This document shows, piece after piece, positions 19,835 through 22,296 of a stretch of DNA of 22,296 nucleotides. The first letter of the stretch is position 1. Each line of letters opens with the position of its first letter. The notes below the pieces were generated by a model that saw only the letters and a program-made list of their open reading frames with translations, made no database searches and was not told where the DNA came from. Origin of the DNA: Spirochaetaceae bacterium (GTDB taxonomy: Bacteria > Spirochaetota > Spirochaetia > Treponematales > Breznakiellaceae); the NCBI GenBank assembly GCA_031283025.1, contig JAITCP010000114.1, positions 1 to 22,296 of the forward strand, read 5' to 3'. Made by a program: the position numbers and the translations under genes.

Positions 19835-21187
19835 ATGGGTTTCAGGAATGATTTTCTTTGGGGAGTTGCGGCAGCGTCTTACCAGGTAGAAGGGGCCGCT
19901 GCAGAAGATGGCCGGGGCATGAGCGTTTGGGATATGTTCTGCAAACAGCCGGGGCGGATTATTGATGGTTCCAGCGGGGACACGGCCTGCGATCACTACC
20001 GCCGGTACAAAGAAGACATTGCTTTAATGAAGGAATTGGGCATAAAAGCGTACCGTTTTTCCATTGCCTGGCCCAGGGTGATCCCCGACGGGGACGGAAA
20101 GGTTAACGAAAAAGGCCTGGACTTTTACGAGCGCTTTATTGATACGCTGGGAGAAGCGGGGATCATGCCATGCGCTACCCTGTTCCATTGGGATTATCCC
20201 TACGAGTTGTTCCGAAAGGGCGGCTGGATGAACAGCGAAAGCCCCAATTGGTTCCTCCGTTATGTAGAAGCGGTGGCAAAGCGCCTGGGGGGCAGGCTTC
20301 CCATGGTGTTTACCTTGAACGAACCCCAATGCTTTATCGGCTCTGCCCATGAGAGTACCAATCATGCTCCGGGGATTCGTGTGCCCATTTGGGACCTCCT
20401 TCTTATGGCCCATCATACGCTGCTTGGCCACGGCCTTGCTGTTGGGGCATTCCGTTCCCTTTCTCCCAAGACGCTTGTCGGCTATGCTCCCACGGGCGGA
20501 GCGCATTATCCCGTATCGGACAGTGCGGAAGACCGGGAGGCAGCCCGCCGGGCCTACTTTGACGTAGTGGAAGACCGGGTTATCGGCTCTGTTTCTCTGT
20601 GGAACGATCCGATATTCCTGGGGAAATACCCGGACGAGCTGCTGCAAAAATTCGGCCAGTATATGCCCAAGATAGGGGCGGATGATATGAAGATCATCAG
20701 CGCTCCCCTGGACTTTTTGGGGCAGAACATCTATTTTGGCGCTGCCGTCAAGGCGGATGGAAAAGGCGGTTATGAATTTGCGCGTCCGGAAACCGGTTAT
20801 CCCTTTACCGCCGCCAAATGGCACATAACGCCGCAGTCGCTGTACTGGGGGCCGGTGTTCCTTACGGAGCGGTACAAGATGCCCCTGTACATTACCGAAA
20901 ACGGCCTTTCCTGCGCCGATGCGGTTTCCCTGGACGGCAAAGTCCACGATCCTGCCCGGATAGATTTCCTTGCCCGTTACCTGCGCTGTTATAGAAAAGC
21001 GGCGGAAGACGGCGCAGATATTCGAGGCTATTTCCACTGGTGTTTTACGGATAACTTTGAATGGGCCAAAGGTTATACCGAGCGTTTCGGGATAGTGCAT
21101 TGCAACTTTGAAACCCAGGAGCGGACTGTAAAAGATTCCGCCTACTGGTATCGCGACGTGATTGCTTCTAACGGGGATAATTTGTAG
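19835..21187 (+). CDS. bgl: Beta-glucosidase, glycoside hydrolase family 1
   Basis: 450 residues, a full-length GH1 TIM barrel. It hydrolyses beta-glucosides such as cellobiose. Acid/base E163 lies in FTLNEPQ, nucleophile E355 in YITENGLS, and the N-terminal family signature is FLWGVAAASYQVEGAAAEDGR. The aglycone/sugar-binding segment HWCFTDNFEWAKGYTERFGI (401-420) is intact. No signal peptide, so cytoplasmic. The ATG at 19835 follows AGAGGA (19825-19830); further upstream the frame overlaps the DksA gene. A weak CGCTGA/TCAGCG hairpin (21193-21216) after the stop may act as a shared end with the convergent gene. Consistent with use of plant-derived oligosaccharides. Confidence 0.95.
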   Translation: MGFRNDFLWGVAAASYQVEGAAAEDGRGMSVWDMFCKQPGRIIDGSSGDTACDHYRRYKEDIALMKELGIKAYRFSIAWPRVIPDGDGKVNEKGLDFYERFIDTLGEAGIMPCATLFHWDYPYELFRKGGWMNSESPNWFLRYVEAVAKRLGGRLPMVFTLNEPQCFIGSAHESTNHAPGIRVPIWDLLLMAHHTLLGHGLAVGAFRSLSPKTLVGYAPTGGAHYPVSDSAEDREAARRAYFDVVEDRVIGSVSLWNDPIFLGKYPDELLQKFGQYMPKIGADDMKIISAPLDFLGQNIYFGAAVKADGKGGYEFARPETGYPFTAAKWHITPQSLYWGPVFLTERYKMPLYITENGLSCADAVSLDGKVHDPARIDFLARYLRCYRKAAEDGADIRGYFHWCFTDNFEWAKGYTERFGIVHCNFETQERTVKDSAYWYRDVIASNGDNL

Positions 21188-21206
21188 GGAACCGCTGAAT
21201 TGGTCA

Positions 21207-22067
21207 TTAATCAGCGATTTCCTTGATTATTTCTTCCGGTGATTTTCCGTTCTTGAGCAGGTTTATTATTTCCCGCCTGCCTTTCTCCATGCCTTCCTGT
21301 ATCCCCATGCGCTTCGCATGAACCAGTTTGCTTTGAGTATCCATCTGATATTTGTATTCGCTCATAAGCCGCGCCCGCTCTGTTTCGTCCTTGCTGATGG
21401 TCATTAATACTTTGCTTGCCATGGCTATTCCCTCCTCATGTTCCATTATTTCGTTGATTTTCCCGCGTTTGTTTTTGTCATTTAAATATTTGAAGAATAT
21501 GGCCCAATATTCTTTTACGTCCATCTCTTCTATGGGTTTTTCTACCACTTTTTCCAGTTTGGATAACTCAAGCGTGATGATACAGCTTTTCCCATTCAAC
21601 GATATACGGCGTATCTGGTCGTAATACTCAAAGACATGGAAAAACGCTTCGTCCGGGAAAAATTGTTCCTTAGCCAGAATCGCAATCTGATACGCCTGCT
21701 GTAAGTCATTATAGCTTTTGTCGATACCTCGAACATCCTGGCCGGTAAAGAGCTTCCCCATGTAATATTCAAGGCGGACGGGTTCGAAGGGGTCGGGGTT
21801 CAGGCTCATCTCAACATTGACCAGTTCGCCGTTTTCCGCCTTGCAGTTGATGTCAAAGCGGATTTGGCGGTCCCGCAGGTTGTCTATCGGCGGCTCGTTG
21901 GCGCTGATGGCGATTATTGACACTTCCCGCCCAATGAGCGCGGAAACGAGCTTTGAGAGCGCAAGCTGGGATGCCGGAGTATCACGGGTAAATACCGCCT
22001 TGAACACATTATCAAGGCAAATGTCGATTACATCATCGGCATCATCAAAACGGATTTTGTCAGTCAT
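21207..22067 (-). CDS. Rpn-family recombination-promoting nuclease / PD-(D/E)XK putative transposase
   Basis: 286 residues. It opens with DVIDICLDNVFKAVFTRDTP, the conserved start of Rpn/transposase_31-type proteins. The nuclease core has the pattern RFDINCKAENGELVNVEMS, where D73 and the following VEM fit the PD-(D/E)XK scaffold (the usual E-x-Q/K is E-M-S, so the third catalytic residue is atypical). After helices and DVKEYWAIFFKYLND the C-terminus has an RMGIQEGMEKGRREIINLL amphipathic region found in the family. Rpn proteins cut DNA and stimulate RecA-independent recombination; they are multicopy and not full transposons. A candidate promoter lies upstream at 22086-22114. Confidence 0.88.
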   Translation of the reverse strand: MTDKIRFDDADDVIDICLDNVFKAVFTRDTPASQLALSKLVSALIGREVSIIAISANEPPIDNLRDRQIRFDINCKAENGELVNVEMSLNPDPFEPVRLEYYMGKLFTGQDVRGIDKSYNDLQQAYQIAILAKEQFFPDEAFFHVFEYYDQIRRISLNGKSCIITLELSKLEKVVEKPIEEMDVKEYWAIFFKYLNDKNKRGKINEIMEHEEGIAMASKVLMTISKDETERARLMSEYKYQMDTQSKLVHAKRMGIQEGMEKGRREIINLLKNGKSPEEIIKEIAD

Positions 22068-22085
22068 GGCTATTCTCTTGATTAT

Positions 22086-22114
22086 ACTATACTGCTTTTT
22101 TATGGGAGGGACAA
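22086..22114 (-). promoter_or_regulatory. Candidate promoter of the Rpn-family gene
   Basis: On the minus strand TTGTCC (22109-22114), a 17-bp spacer, TATAGT (22086-22091). The start codon follows at 22065-22067. Confidence 0.4.
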
Positions 22115-22137
22115 TTGCACACGATAGGGCGCAATAG

Positions 22138-22183
22138 CATTAGGGAGCCTCTGAAAAACTGAAGTTTTTAGTGGTTCCCATTA
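22138..22183. mobile_element. One-hairpin palindromic element (E5) with 5-bp target duplication
   Basis: GGGAGCCTCTGAAAAAC (22143-22159) and GTTTTTAGTGGTTCCC (22164-22179) pair imperfectly with one bulge around loop TGAA, the complement of the TTCA loop. CATTA at 22138-22142 is repeated at 22179-22183. The unit is therefore an inverted, slightly decayed one-hairpin copy of the family. Confidence 0.7.
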
Positions 22184-22205
22184 CTTTTCATCAACTTGCG
22201 GCAAG

Positions 22206-22296
22206 CTATTCAGCGCTTTCTTTAGCGTATTCGCCGGGCATGGGGTTTGGGGGCTCCTGCCTTATATCCTCCTTTATGTTTTCCATTGCTCTTATA
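22206..22296 (-). CDS. Partial reading frame, C-terminal end or very small protein
   Basis: Open to the right edge. The visible codons read IRAMENIKEDIRQEPPNPMP then GEYAKESAE and a TAG stop at 22206-22208. It may be the C-terminus of a gene starting outside the window, or a 26-residue peptide from an internal ATG. The sequence is hydrophilic with no recognised motif. Confidence 0.35.
   Translation of the reverse strand, partial: IRAMENIKEDIRQEPPNPMPGEYAKESAE

Noticed and set aside
20024..21100. A 358-codon open frame antisense to the beta-glucosidase
   Set aside because: Opposite a complete GH1 gene with all catalytic residues; no independent support.

Overview
The window looks like a chromosomal segment of a Treponema-like spirochaete, possibly one from an insect gut. 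The evidence is the fused aroD-aroE gene, the def-fmt-PASTA gene order, several lipoproteins with loose spirochaetal-type lipoboxes, a BspA-type leucine-rich lipoprotein, Rpn-type and DUF3782-like nuclease genes, and many small palindromic repeats. Promoters are mostly clear sigma70-type (TTGACA/TATAAT), and Shine-Dalgarno sites are mostly GGAG-type. The genus call is inference; no 16S gene is present.

Layout. 1-3200 is an accessory, repeat-rich zone. It holds a partial DUF2281-like antitoxin, a lone antitoxin-like gene, a GNAT toxin/small antitoxin pair whose toxin seems frameshifted, and a PD-(D/E)XK nuclease-like gene with a lysine-rich tail. At least three families of degenerate or palindromic repeats lie between them. 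3226-4527 is enolase. 4654-6102 is a leucine-rich-repeat lipoprotein with a consensus promoter and its own terminator. 6150-9681 (minus) is a cell-envelope cluster: two lipoproteins and two tandem paralogous outer-membrane barrel candidates. 9803-10840 is an exported protein of unknown function and 10924-11502 a DJ-1/PfpI protein. 11622-12913 (plus) is an HPt phosphotransfer protein overlapping a PHP-type histidinol-phosphatase-like gene, followed by tRNA-Pro(GGG). 13078-19374 (minus) reads from right to left def, fmt, a kinase-less PASTA protein, a small secreted protein, aroDE and gltA. 19468-21187 (plus) is a DksA/TraR protein and a GH1 beta-glucosidase. 21207-22067 (minus) is an Rpn-family nuclease, and a partial reading frame ends the window.

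The most interesting signal is a dispersed mobile-looking palindromic element. Two 118-bp copies, about 94% identical and inverted to each other, lie at 14454-14571 and 16584-16701 on either side of aroDE. Each has two hairpins with fixed loops (TTCA and AACCG), a central GC hairpin, terminal inverted repeats and a perfect 5-bp flanking duplication. One-hairpin derivatives with their own 5-bp duplications lie at 11535-11569 and 22143-22178. A divergent copy at about 2888-2996 keeps the loops and connector but has all four stem arms replaced by another, still perfectly pairing sequence. The copy at 16584-16701 sits in frame inside the signal peptide of a coding gene: 118 + 5 = 123 bp = 41 codons. 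This resembles the Rickettsia palindromic elements that insert into genes.

How the genes work together: def, fmt, PASTA, the secreted protein and aroDE are packed with gaps or overlaps of -4 to 11 bp and are probably one transcript, joining N-terminal formyl-methionine handling to wall-sensing and shikimate-pathway functions. The 6150-9681 cluster probably makes one set of envelope proteins.
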